The position numbers were made by a program, and so were the translations under genes. This document shows positions 8,983 to 19,859 of a stretch of DNA of 64,000 nt, in pieces. The stretch lies in NCBI GenBank assembly GCA_964017145.1, contig OZ024844.1, forward strand, positions 3,968,001 to 4,032,000. The letters run 5' to 3'. The notes beneath the pieces are model-generated. The model saw only the letters and a program-made list of their open reading frames with translations. It searched no databases and was not told the origin of the DNA. This DNA is from Agrocybe praecox (lineage: Eukaryota; Basidiomycota; Agaricomycetes; Agaricales; Agrocybaceae). Position 1 is the stretch's first letter, and each line of letters opens with the position of its first letter.

Positions 8983-11898
8983 ATGAGTCCCATGAAATTG
9001 TTTTCAGTGGATCGTTTAGAGAGTTTCGCCGGATATGCGCTCAAACCCTCGATCCAGGACGCCATGTTGTTCTTTCTCCCTCCCTTCCGTCTCATGACTA
9101 CGCGCGTAGTGAATTCCTTCTCCAGCATGTGGGAACTATGGTCCCCGAACTCTACGCGAAGTGAATATTATCCGGGTGTCAGGGACAAAGAGGTCAAATT
9201 AGGATTGAGGTTACCTCTTAGTTCGAGGAGATACGACGGACACCTCGGACGGTTTGACCCCACCATCTCTCCTCAGCATTACGACTCGAACGAACCATGG
9301 CTCCCTTTCATATTGCGCGATTCGGGCGGGAACAGACCCGAACACGTTCCGCTCATCAGAGTTTGGAGATCGGAGGGAAACACGGCGAAGGGAAGTATTC
9401 AATGGTCACACATACAGGCTCTGGAAAAGCGTGTCGTGTACCTCTTCAACATGATGGATAGTTGGGCTGCGATGGAGCAGATACAGCCTGATCATTGGAG
9501 GAATAGGCCGATGAGCCTCACTCTGGCGGACCTGAAAGGACTATCGGGAACTATTGGCTTTGAAGAGGCTATGGACTGTTACGCTCACTTTCAGCGAGGC
9601 ATCAAACGAATGTCTGCTTGGGGACGTTATGCCGCAGCGGTAGTAAACGATGGGGAAACGTCACTCGGACCCCCTCACGAAGTCGTCGCCGCGGATGATC
9701 AACTCATTGGATTATGGCTCAACGGAACGGACGAAACTACGGGGTTATGGTATTTGAAACATCGAGTGCCGGGCTATATTATTCATGAACACGATTCTCT
9801 TACCTCGAGAGCGAAAGTGTCGCCCCGAATTCTACGATGTCGTAGCTTCGTCGAGGGTACTCCTGCCTTGCGGGAAGTAATGGCGCCGGATCATGTCGAC
9901 CATCTCGTGTTCTCGTCTGGGCACAATCTAGGCAAATTACAGCAGGATTTGGGCGTGGCCACTGAAGCCAAGATCGAACGCTACATGAGAACGGATCGTC
10001 TGCGCTCTTCCCCGGTCGCTCAAGGATGGGACAAGGACCATTACGTTGACCCTCGCGCTCCGGTCAAGCTGGATTTACCCCCTGCTGCTACCTCTCTATT
10101 GCCTCCGCCGGTGGTCATGATACAAAAGAATCTGTCCTGGAGCAATTGGACGGAGGAGACTGATTCGGAAGGGAAATCCTATCTGTTACGGCGTGGCAAG
10201 AATTATTCAATCGAGCCCCATTACAGAACATACTATGATCGCATTAACGCCAGACGTCTGCATGTGGAGGATAGGATCTCTGTTCCTGCGGGATACAAAG
10301 CGAATCCAAAGATATTTGGCCTACCGGCTCCGCGTATGGATTTCTTCGAACGGGTTAATAATCAGGATCTGCTTCCGAGAATGGCCTCTTCCTGGATTTA
10401 TTTGGATGAGCGCCCCTCGATCAAGGACGAAGGAAGGATCTTCGATCCTGAAGCAGTCGGAGATCGCGAATTGACTTACGACGATAGGATGGAGTACAGC
10501 GACGCTGAGAGTGAAGTGGACTTGGGCAGTAGTAGCTCAAGATCTTCCTACCAGCCAGCTGAAGGAAGAAAGCGAAAGGAGTCTCCGATGCAGTTAGATG
10601 AGAGGCACTCGACAATACAAGGCAACATAGGCGGGCATGCCGTACCTGTGGCATCGTCGTCGCGCCGACAAATCTCCCCGCCTCGTCAACCTCGTTGGAA
10701 CAGGAGTTTCGGTGCTCGGGATTCGGGTAGGAGGCCTACGCAATTAGCCCCTGCGGTCCTTCGCAGTACAGACTTGAGAAGACCTCCCGGATTGACTTCG
10801 TTGGGTTCGAAGAGAGATCGTTCCCCTTTTTCTCGACGTTCTCGCTCTCGATCACCTCGTTGGTCTCGAAGAGCCTACTCCCCGAGTCAAGGAGTCATCT
10901 CTGCGCCTCGGCGAAGTTCCCCTAGGCTACCCCCGCGCTCCCCTAGTCGTCGCCTCAAAGCCCGTTCTCGGTCTCAATCATTCGACAGAAACTATCGATC
11001 GGTCAATTCGCGCCACGTTACTCCCTCCTCTCGGCGCCCTGTATCACGACGACGCTCCCGATCAGCGACGCCTGCTAGGACTCGCTCGCGCTCCCATTCG
11101 AGGGAACTTCCCCGTCGTTCTCCGTCTCCTCCCATGCCTACTGCCACTATCTCTTCATCGGAGTCCGCTGCTGTCACTATGCCTCCTACTTTGCTCTCGC
11201 GACTCGTTGGACCGGTCGTAGCGTCTGTTCCTCCCGGTACCCCTATCCAATCCCCTCCAAGCACAATAATAGTCCGTTACGATCCAGCTGTCGCTGCTGC
11301 CGGGACTGGATCTCTGCTGGTCCCTGTTCCCGCGTCTTCATCTCTTTCGAATTTGTTCCCTGTACCGGCTCAATCAACTGTCCCTGTTCTTACGACTATC
11401 AACGTTCAAGGCTTTACGCGCTTCCTTATCATCTGGAATCTCCCTGTATATCACACATGGGAGCAGGTAGTCGATTGGGTTGCTAGTGTGCTCGCGATGA
11501 TGCCTGGCGTTAAGGTCAAACGTTTGATACGCACCAATGAGGTGGGACAACAAGTTTTCTGGCTGTCTTTCAACCATGCTCGCCAAGCGGCTACGTTTCG
11601 TGGCCTGGTCGAAAATCGTCAGACTTCAGGAGGGACTGTTATCCGTTGTGACTTCGTATCCACCCAGGAATGGTGTGCGGCAACAGGGTCCGGAGTGGTT
11701 AATTCTTGGAGTCCAGATACTGGCTACTCGAGTGGATTGCTTGGATCTTCACCCTTGTCAACGAATGAAGTGGTGCGTCAGCCGACCCTTTCGCTTGCCC
11801 AACGTCTTGGAATCGTTGCTCCCCCCTCTCGACCCCCTCGAACTAAGCGAAGAAGACGTGCTTTGTACCAAAATTCTGCGGACGGGGGGGCTCTGTGA
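8983..11898 (+). CDS. Retrotransposon second ORF: SR-rich, RRM-like protein of 971 aa in the env position
   Basis: This intact ORF lies between pol and the 3' LTR. It is not a recognised envelope gene: I see no signal peptide, no convincing transmembrane segment and no fusion-peptide-like run. Residues 1 to about 500 are of a type I do not recognise, rich in Trp, Arg and acidic residues. Residues about 500-720 are strongly Ser/Arg-rich with many SRSR-like dipeptides, as in splicing factors. Residues about 806-895 look like an RNA recognition motif, with an RNP2-like FLIIWNLPVYHTW and an RNP1-like strand QQVFWLSFNHARQA. The C-terminus is basic. The stop codon falls inside the first bases of the 3' LTR. 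RNA binding, nuclear transport or splicing control of the element is plausible, but the family assignment needs a profile search. Confidence 0.88.
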   Translation: MSPMKLFSVDRLESFAGYALKPSIQDAMLFFLPPFRLMTTRVVNSFSSMWELWSPNSTRSEYYPGVRDKEVKLGLRLPLSSRRYDGHLGRFDPTISPQHYDSNEPWLPFILRDSGGNRPEHVPLIRVWRSEGNTAKGSIQWSHIQALEKRVVYLFNMMDSWAAMEQIQPDHWRNRPMSLTLADLKGLSGTIGFEEAMDCYAHFQRGIKRMSAWGRYAAAVVNDGETSLGPPHEVVAADDQLIGLWLNGTDETTGLWYLKHRVPGYIIHEHDSLTSRAKVSPRILRCRSFVEGTPALREVMAPDHVDHLVFSSGHNLGKLQQDLGVATEAKIERYMRTDRLRSSPVAQGWDKDHYVDPRAPVKLDLPPAATSLLPPPVVMIQKNLSWSNWTEETDSEGKSYLLRRGKNYSIEPHYRTYYDRINARRLHVEDRISVPAGYKANPKIFGLPAPRMDFFERVNNQDLLPRMASSWIYLDERPSIKDEGRIFDPEAVGDRELTYDDRMEYSDAESEVDLGSSSSRSSYQPAEGRKRKESPMQLDERHSTIQGNIGGHAVPVASSSRRQISPPRQPRWNRSFGARDSGRRPTQLAPAVLRSTDLRRPPGLTSLGSKRDRSPFSRRSRSRSPRWSRRAYSPSQGVISAPRRSSPRLPPRSPSRRLKARSRSQSFDRNYRSVNSRHVTPSSRRPVSRRRSRSATPARTRSRSHSRELPRRSPSPPMPTATISSSESAAVTMPPTLLSRLVGPVVASVPPGTPIQSPPSTIIVRYDPAVAAAGTGSLLVPVPASSSLSNLFPVPAQSTVPVLTTINVQGFTRFLIIWNLPVYHTWEQVVDWVASVLAMMPGVKVKRLIRTNEVGQQVFWLSFNHARQAATFRGLVENRQTSGGTVIRCDFVSTQEWCAATGSGVVNSWSPDTGYSSGLLGSSPLSTNEVVRQPTLSLAQRLGIVAPPSRPPRTKRRRRALYQNSADGGAL
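11879..11893 (+). other. Probable polypurine tract of the retrotransposon
   Basis: The purine-rich run GCGGACGGGGGGG followed by CTC lies directly before the TGTGAC start of the 3' LTR. It overlaps the end of the second ORF. This is the expected plus-strand primer position. The call rests on position and base composition. Confidence 0.65.
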
Positions 11899-12317
11899 CG
11901 GGATAGTATCATATAAGCGTCCGCGGTATCTTGTTTCTTGTCGCACTATTTTATTTTCGAATCTCGCACGCGCCGTTCTTATCTTATCTCATCCCCACGG
12001 CCCGTGCTCGCTTAATGTATTATTAGATAATAATGTTTACTAGTACTTATAACGTTCGGTAGCACTAGTTATAATACATCTTTACTTCTTGCCGACTCCT
12101 CTGCGATCCCTGAAGGCTCAGAGAGTCGTACTCTACCCTCGCCGGCTGAGCACCCAGTCATCTGCTCTCCCGCTCGGGGTGACAGAGCCTCTAGCTGAAG
12201 AGTCACAACAGCCTGACCGTGACGTTCCAACGAACGTCACGCTCATACACACCTTACTCTCAACTTCTCCCATCGCGCACCTCGATGCCTCGAAGTCCCG
12301 AACGGCCTAGCGTCACA
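11894..12317 (+). repeat. 3' LTR of the Ty3/Gypsy element (424 bp)
   Basis: The LTR runs from TGTGACGGGATAG to CGTCACA, giving a perfect 6-bp terminal inverted repeat TGTGAC/GTCACA. Its last 60 bp are identical to window positions 1-60. The following ATGTC (12318-12322) is the predicted 5-bp target duplication. The related segment of unit C has this site uninterrupted at 35988-35992. Confidence 0.92.
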
Positions 12318-13164
12318 ATGTCCTGGACGACAGCGGTCAGCGAAAATGAACGCAGCACAAAAAAAATTGTACCAAAATCGAGAAAAAGAGAACTCGAACG
12401 TTGGGGATATGGAGAGGTGCTGATACTGAAAGAGTTGGAATGCGAAGAGATGGATCGGAAAAGAGAAGAAGCTTTTTGGGATTTTTATGGAGTGTTTAGT
12501 GCCACATGATGACGATATCTCATGTCATAACGAGCATAGCGTTGGTCTTTGAGCTGGATGCGGGAAATAAGGGAGAAAGGCCGAACGGAATCATGATGAT
12601 CAGGAGGGTGCCGGAGCTGACTTGGATGTTGATTGATAATACGCTGATCTGAAGCACCTACGGCTCTGCTAAGTCTGAGTCTTTCCATCACTTCCTTCTG
12701 AAAGCACAAGTACCAACAGCATGAACCGACGTTCGTTTTTGTAAAGCAGCATAAATCCTTCATCAGTGGCCTATTTTCCAGTTCCTAGCTCGCAAACTTC
12801 GTCTATCATTCGTTCCTTGACACGTACTAAGAACGAATTTTGGAAAAGTCGCCTCGACTCGACTTATATCAATATAGACGCGCGAAAAAAGATAAGAGAA
12901 TCTGATTGAAAAAGATGGACGGTACGGAGGAGAAAAGATGTGGCGTTTTACTGTGCGTAGGGGATTCGGAGACCTGACCAAAAGATGGGTCCGTCTTCGT
13001 CATATTATTCCAACTTGCATTCTGCTCGCCTCACCTCCTTCCTGTCCCTAATCGATTCTTCATCAGCAAGTCGACCAATGAAATTGAGTTACTTGGCTTG
13101 TGCACCACCCCTTCTGTTCCTTCACATCCCCCCGACTTCTCACTCGTGCATTACCCTGTCTATG
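12318..13164. repeat. Left block of duplicated unit A, part 1 (paralogue of 35988-36869)
   Basis: This segment is nearly collinear with 35988-36869, with small indels: for example, unit C has about 24 extra bases near 36105. It contains a conserved minus-strand ORF of 92 codons (12763-12485) that is 151 codons in unit C, and a short plus-strand ORF beginning MSWTTAVSENERS. Neither is recognised. The minus ORF region is distantly similar to the small gene at 46615-46980, so this may be the decayed 3' part of that gene. I see no intact gene. Confidence 0.75.
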
Positions 13165-14022
13165 CACTAACTACTGACAGAATCATGCATGAGTTCCTGG
13201 TAGTTGCCCAATTAAGATGATGCATCCACAGCGGAAATGGCCACAAGGCCCAAAGTCATGTATCAGGGTGACCAACAGTGACTAGAGAGCTGTAGTTATG
13301 TGAAAATCATGTGATCTGGTGCACAGCCACCAAAAATCAAAGTTGTAGAGAAAAATTCAAAAGTTATGGTAAATATTTTTTATTACATAATAATCAACGG
13401 TTCAGCCACAAAACGCAAAATATCCGCAGAAAGCCGGATACAAATCAAAATAAAAGATTGAAATATTTATAGCAAGCTAAAAATAAATTCTAAAATCATC
13501 AAAAAATGTGTTTTATACCGTTTTAGGCTTGAACTAATCAAATATGTAAAGTGTTCTAAAAATAAATCGCGCTAAAAATAGACTTATCTTTTATCTAGTC
13601 TTATCTCAGTCCCATCTATTATCTATCAAAGGCCTTTATCTCAAAATCTCAAAGTCCAAAGTCCTCTTGCCTTATTGGGTTGTTTGGATGTGACATCACT
13701 CAAAGGCCTTGTTTGTTTTGTATCCTGCATGCCCCTGCCTGCTGACATCATTATTTATTATTTGTTTGTATTTGAGGCCATATAAACATATGAGTGGAGC
13801 CCAAACATGTAAATAGAGGCAAGCAAAAAGTCATGTGCATAGATTTTGATCCCATCAAATATAAACACATGACTATCAGGTGATAAGTCACAAACAGTCA
13901 CAATAAGCCAGCCAGAGGGCTTGATACATGAATTTGGGCCACTAGGCCACGGCCACTGTGGATGCATCACCTTAATTGGGCAATTACCAGAACTTGATGC
14001 ATAAATCTGTCCGCACTGGCTG
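13165..14022. mobile_element. Foldback MITE (about 858 bp, CA...TG ends) inserted in the unit A left block
   Basis: The two ends form long imperfect terminal inverted repeats of about 100 bp. GTTGCCCAATTAAGATGATG near the left end matches the reverse complement of CATCACCTTAATTGGGCAAT near the right end. The flanks carry the shared 7-mer GTCTATG (13158-13164 and 14023-14029), which occurs once at the empty site 36863-36869 in unit C. The interior is AT-rich with no coding capacity. Ends and duplication length suggest a hAT-like nonautonomous element, but the superfamily is inferred. Confidence 0.85.
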
Positions 14023-14211
14023 GTCTATGTATTTTGTATGTTTGACTGATCATCCGCATCCCTTGTTGCCGCCCAGTCATCCTCCGTGCGCAAGCTGCTC
14101 AGGTTGGCTATGTTCATCCTCTTCGTCATCATTCCTGCTCACCTTATTACATAATCATCGTCCTCGCTCATAAATCCCTCTGCACCTCTTTTATCGCTCT
14201 TCTGGATAATG
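14023..14211. repeat. Left block of unit A, part 2 (between MITE and hAT element)
   Basis: This 189-bp remnant matches unit C 36863-37051. It ends with GGATAATG (14204-14211), the left copy of the hAT target duplication. No gene is seen. Confidence 0.85.
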
Positions 14212-17200
14212 TAAGGCTCCAACCGTACAGTATAGGATACTGTATATATACGGTTATAACTGTATATGTATATGTATATATATACAGGTTTCTATCACGG
14301 CTATGTATACCGTACATTATACGGTATACAGTTCATATATACAGTCGATAAAATCTGGCTTAGCTCAACTGAATGACTAATACTCCGACACAGCCTCAAA
14401 GGCACAAATCGGCGTCTTGGCATTTTTGCCAAGAACTACCATGACACGTCGAGAACGTTTCTTTTCGTCCAAAGGTCAGCTCTAAATGTTCAACGTTCAA
14501 CCTTCATGCACTATTTCAACTTCCACATATATGTATGTGTTCTTATCAAACTTTCGCTTCATCCCTCGTAGAACATGCCATGCCACGATACTTGCATGGT
14601 ACACCAGTGTACAATAAATCCGAAATTTGAAAATTTGAAAATACCGTGATCCTACGCAAATTTGCAATCATACCCAATTGTTACTGTAAGATATTTGTTT
14701 TTTTATTCCTCTTCAGAGCCTCGACCGTGACGCTACCTAGTACTTGCACAACACCCTCAGTTATGCCACTTCCCGACTTCAAAGTTTTTTCCTCAAAGAT
14801 CGAAAGGCTCAGGCCTCTTATCAAGCAGCTACCACTCACTGTTCCGAATGCAACGCAGGAGGATCGCATTTATCAAGTTTTCCATAATCTTCCCGTGGGC
14901 ACAGATCCGGCTACCCACTGGGAAACATTTAATCGTCGAATGGATAGCCTATTTGGGAATGAACTTCGCGGAGAGACTGGTCGTCTTCTTCATGTCATGC
15001 GTGGCCCGTACGGCATGGATTTGGTCATTAAATATTTCGATAATTGCGTGGAAAATGGTACACTTAACTGGGATCTCGCGACAATAAAGGTGGATAGACT
15101 TCTTCGTGAATGCGAAGAGATAATGTATGTGTATCCTTTTTTATTCCCACTGTATGACATATGTCGTGATATTAATAAATTTATTAGTACTGCACATACA
15201 AACACTACCGGAGTGAATGCCACCAATCCGAGTTCTGACGACGAAGATGGTGACTATGTACCACCTGTGCGTCCCCCTAAGGAGCCTGAATCACCACGCG
15301 ATTTCGAAGTATTTGATGATGACGGTAATGAAATTGTCGAGTCAACGGAGGCTGGTGAAGCATTAGTAGGTTTTTCTTCCTTTTTTTTTTTTTTCAATCT
15401 GCAGATCAGTTCGGGACTAAGCACACCACTCACAACAGGAATCAAGGAGAAAGGCAAAGAAAGTCAAGCTTTTAGCTAAAGGGTCAGAAAAATCGAAACC
15501 ACCGGAGAAGAAGACTACCAAAAAGACCAAGGTATGTGTCAGTGTCAAATTTCAGCTGCTAAAAGTATAATAAAAATGGCCCTTGCCTAGGGAAAACCAA
15601 AAAATGGCACGGCTCAAAAGCCAATTGATATTGACTCGGGAGATGAGTCGGATGGACAATCCGCACTCAGAAAAGTGCAGGAAGCAGAGGCTCGCACTGT
15701 CGCTGCTAGACCTGGCCCTCAAAACCAGAGTATGAGGAGCTTTTACCCCCCGGTGCCTGTCAAGGATAAGAGCGGTGCAAAACGGTGGGAGTTTCGGTGT
15801 AGGAGTTGCCCCAAGTACGTTCGAATTGATATCCATTTTGAATTACATTCGGTGACCGTAACCTTTGACATTGTTAGTATCCGAACTGTTGAGCGAACTG
15901 TATCTGGCGAAAACATTACTTTCGACGATGAAGAAACTTGCCCAAAGCTCAATAATCTCGCCACGCATATCATGAAATGCAAGCGTACAGAAGCCCCTCC
16001 AAGCAACGCAACAGTTGACACCAAGGTCCCGTCCTCCGAAGCTTTCAACTTTCAGCAGAGTGTTGATTTGCTGAAGGGATATTTGAAGGAAGGAGACCTT
16101 AATCCCGCTCTTGAACCTACAAAAGCCGGATTTTTGAGGCTATTTGCTGCGTGGATATTAGATGAAAGTATGCCATGGACAACTGGAGAAGCACCGTCAC
16201 TGGCTGTTCTGTTTAAATATCTCAAAGTTAATTACTCACTGCCATCTGACACTGGTGTCCGGACTGAACTTGCAAAGATATTTGCCGAACTACACGCAAA
16301 GGTTGTTAAAGAATTTGCAGTGCGTTTATTTTTCTATCTTCAGAAGTACTCGAAACATAGGACTTACTCGCTTACTCGCTTCCAGACAGTTAAATCAAAG
16401 GTGGCCTATGCAACGGACACATGGACAACAAAGCAGATGGTTTATACCTTTGCGTGCACAATTGCATCGTTTATAGACGATGATTGGACACTTATTCAAC
16501 GTGTTGTCGACTTCCAACCTCTTGAAGACAAGCAGCACGAAGGAATATTTGCCGGCCTTGCATTTGTTGATGGAGTTCATCGTGTCGGGGGTTTAAAACA
16601 GATAAGTTTAATTATAACAATTCTTTATCTGTGCTTACCTGAGACCAATACTTTATCAGCCTTACAACCGACAACGCTGCTGTCAATGATGTACTCGTCT
16701 CGACCGTTGCACGATGTGTCCTTGCACGCTATGGAATACCTTATACACCTGACATGCACATTCGTTGCATTGCCCATGTTATCAACCTCGTTGTCCAGGC
16801 CTTTTTGCATAAAATTGACGAAGCAGATGACCCCGAGAAGGATGACTGGTACGAACTCAACAAGGAGGCACCCATCCACTATGATGCAACGCAAGATGAC
16901 TCACAGACCGCACTGGATGACGAAGATTTAAGCTGTATAGCACCTGAGACGGATATCACAGCATTTATGACGGAGCAGGAGCAAGAAGCATGCACTGCCG
17001 AGGATGCAGATCTCGCTCAAATCCTCGCTGGCGAAAGCGCAGTTAAGCGGGTATGTATTTTTTGGGATATCATATCTTTCAGAATTTACCTTCAAGCTTT
17101 CATGCAGTTGCGCTTCATAACTACAAAGATTGTTTCATCGCCTCAGCGGCGCCTACAATTTCGCAAGATTACGCAAGAGAAATATCCGCAAACACCCCTC

Positions 17201-18559
17201 GCAAAGCTTATGGTGATAAGGGACGTTCGAACACGGTGGAACTATACCCATGCTATGATACGCCGAGCTCTTCTGCAACGAGAGGTCAGTCCCTTTGTTT
17301 AAGATGTTTTCAGTTTGCTGAGCCCTAGGATGTAGGCTATCGACACTTGGACCTTTAATACAGAAAGTGTACGTGAGATTCTCCTAAGCGGAAAGGACTG
17401 GAAGGAGCTGGAGCTCATTGCGGACATTTTAGAAGTGCGTGTCTTCCCTAAATTCCTTTTTGGTTTGCACAAATTAAGTACCGGCTCGTGTAGGTCTTTA
17501 CAAAAGCCACATTGCAGATGTCGTTGGCATCGTATCCAACCATCTCTTATGTTCTGCCAGTCTATGAGTTGATGAATAATCATCTCACCATGACCGCTCA
17601 CCAGCAGAACATTCCCCCTGTCATGCGTGCTGCTGCAGCAGAAGCATTGAAAAAACTCACAAAATATCGCATGAAGGCACTGGAGAACCAGTTTTATAGG
17701 TTAGCAACAAGTGAGTAATCGTGATTTCAATTAACAAAGTGATTTAATATTTACATCGTCTTGGACAGTCCTTCATCCGGGTCTGCGCGCTGAGTGGTTC
17801 AAAGTCACAGTTAAGAAATCAGATACCGGAGTCACCAATCTCCGTAACGCTCAGAAGGATGTCGTCGAAAAGGCCGAAACTCTGTTCCGTCATGTTGCAG
17901 AGACATATAAGCAGACCAATCCGCCTCAGTCTACCACTCAGGTAGATGACAGCCTTGCTTTTAAAGAAGCAATAGCAGCAAGCGCTGGCGGTCTTTTATC
18001 GTCGATACTCGATTTCGAAATCGAGAACGTTGCCATTCAGACCACAATGTCTCCTCAAGAAGCTTTTGAAGACGAATTGCGACGGTATTTAAGGTTTGAA
18101 GGCGGTCGAGGGAGTAACATTAACCCACTCTTGTGGTGGAAGGTATGGGCTCTTTTTTCTGCACACAGAATTATTAGGATTAACGGGATCTCAGCAACAT
18201 GAAGGAGCCTTTCCAACCATCGCGCGAATGGCTCGAGATTATCTCGCCATTCCGGGAACTAGTGTCTCCGTTGAACGCGTATTTTCCAAGTCAAGACACA
18301 TCTGTTCTGATCTGCGAATGTCCATGAAGGCCAGTACTATTTCTGAGGCTCTCTTAACAAAGGTCTGGATTGGTAGTGACCTTTTCGATGTACACGCTCC
18401 ACTTAAACGGAAGAGGAAACACGGCGAAATTTTAGATTAGCATGTAACCGTATAAAATTACTGTATAACTGTATATATACGGTTCGTATACTGTATACGA
18501 ACCGTATCCGTATATTTACGCCCTTCGTTGTATACGTATACTGTACAGTTGGAGCCTTA
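14212..18559 (+). mobile_element. Complete hAT DNA transposon (4.35 kb)
   Basis: The ends are TAAGGCTCCAACCGTACAGT and the reverse complement of ACTGTACAGTTGGAGCCTTA, inverted repeats with one mismatch over about 23 bp. It is flanked by a perfect 8-bp duplication, GGATAATG, at 14204-14211 and 18560-18567, the hallmark length for hAT elements. Unit C keeps the single uninterrupted GGATAATG at 37044-37051. Subterminal regions are packed with TATAC/GTATA and ACGGTTATAAC-type short repeats, the usual place of transposase binding sites. The interior carries a spliced transposase gene that appears coding-competent. Confidence 0.95.
14763..18440 (+). CDS. hAT family transposase (multi-exon)
   Basis: The gene is spread over several exons with short introns. 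The first coding block (from ATG 14763, MPLPDFKVF) is an unrecognised N-terminal region followed by an acidic and basic linker. The next block (from about 15675) has a BED-type zinc finger: CRSC, then NLATHIMKC after an intron. Catalytic-core pieces follow: AYATDTWTTKQ (first Asp), then after an intron LTTDNAAVND (second Asp) and RCIAHVINLVVQAFL. Near 18110 is NPLLWWK. The last exon (about 18195-18440) is a typical hATC dimerisation domain, with FPTIARMARDYLAIPGTS, then SVERVFSKSRH. I could not settle every splice site, notably around 15370-15480, so a frame defect there is not excluded. An upstream in-frame ATG lies at 14646. Confidence 0.85.
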
Positions 18560-19310
18560 GGATAATGGATCATGGAACATGGATACTCCTCTTCATCGCA
18601 TCTGCTCGAGCTCTCTCAATCGCCGTTCTACGCTAGAATGTCGAAGTTCAAAGTGATGCTCCGGCTTAGCTCGCGTTCTTACTCGCAGTACCTCCCTTTG
18701 TCTTTGTCTGTCTCTTGGATCGTGGACCCTTTACCGAGTCTGTCTCATCTCCTCATCTCCGTTAACCTCTGATCGAGCTCTTCTAATCGTCGTTCATCTG
18801 GCATTCGCGACGATCGAGTGTTTAGATTGATCATGTTCGTTGGGTTAGTTGTTCTCGTACTCACACCCTTACTATTCCATGCTCATCGTCCCATTTTTCT
18901 TTACTCCGAATCCCAATCTGAACATTCCCTTCGGCCCTTTTCCCTCCTCCACTTTTGACTTGATGATGATTGAAATTAATATTACTCGCTTGTCGTTCTT
19001 TCTTTTCATCATCATAACTGTTAACTTCCTTCTCTTAATGATACATGTCACCATCGTTCCTTCGGACCTACTCATTTCGATTTTTTCTACTTCCTATCGC
19101 GTTGACCTTGTTTCTGACTTCACTAGCAGAATGTCATACCACTCGTCGGTTCATCACTCCCTCGCTCTTCTCTTCGTTGGAGCCATTACACTTCACGTGC
19201 TTCTTATCGTTGCCCAGTGTTCATGTACTCGCTCTAGTGGTTTGGAGCTTCTGTCATTGTCATTAGCACATTGATGTCAACTCCTGTTGCTCATACTTTC
19301 AGTAGGAGAA
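18560..19310. repeat. Left block of unit A, part 3 (paralogue of 37044-37800)
   Basis: The segment is collinear with unit C 37044-37800. It is pyrimidine-rich and contains a 141-codon hydrophobic plus-strand ORF (18849-19274) that is 142 codons in unit C. The substitutions between the copies do not look concentrated at silent sites, so I do not call it a gene. Nothing else is seen. Confidence 0.7.
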
Positions 19311-19859
19311 GAAAACAGTGTTTACATTTTGCGTATATATTCACGTTGAACAAAATTATGACGCCAATTATAAATAATTCTAATGACATTAATATGTCCA
19401 TCTAAACGTGAATACGTGTAGTACTCAGGATTTAGCAGTCTTCGTCTCTTCATCCTCATATGTTGAGCGAACCCCGCAGCCACACGTCCCATGTGAGATG
19501 TCATACATGTATCGTGATTCACACATATTTAATTATCAATAGTCGTAGTTATCGTAGCAGTAGCCACCAAACTGTTAACACAGAAGTGCGATGATGAAAC
19601 CCCGCGTTTTTTGTGGTTAGTATCTTATCTTATCTACGTCAAAATCTAAATTCTTACCAAGGGAGCACAGCCATTCCGATTAAGGCAAGCCGGGATCATC
19701 GGCTCGGGACAATCGAATTTCTTGGCGTGTTTTTGAACGCTGTCAGCTGGCACCAGTACCACCTCCTCCATTTGCTCGTCTTTTGACTAGAGGGTAACTC
19801 TGACTGCGTCGTCGTCATCATGTTGTGTTGTATATACCCCACGGTTAACCACCACAACG
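19311..19859 (+). repeat. Conserved 5' flank of the GT31 relic, unit A
   Basis: This flank is shared with units B (27850-28370) and C (37805-38340). Its inner part, from GCCATTCCGATTAAGGCAAG to GGCGTGTTTTTGAACGCTG (about 19670-19745), is also kept in unit D at 49200-49290, directly upstream of the best preserved GT31 gene. It is therefore probably the ancestral promoter and 5' UTR of that gene. No ORF is credible here. Confidence 0.65.

Noticed and set aside
8983..11898. Envelope glycoprotein gene of a retrovirus-like element
   Set aside because: The position fits, but there is no signal peptide, transmembrane anchor or surface/fusion arrangement. The Ser/Arg and RRM-like regions point to an RNA-binding protein.
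14646..15479. First hAT ORF as a separate second gene of the transposon
   Set aside because: It is followed within 200 bp by the BED-finger exon on the same strand, with intron-like sequence between. A single spliced transposase is simpler, although a separate ORF cannot be fully excluded.
18849..19274. Hydrophobic 141-codon ORF, also open in unit C (37333-37761), as a membrane protein gene
   Set aside because: The sequence is T-rich, which makes long hydrophobic ORFs likely. Differences between the two copies change amino acids freely, and there is no recognisable family, intron or start context.
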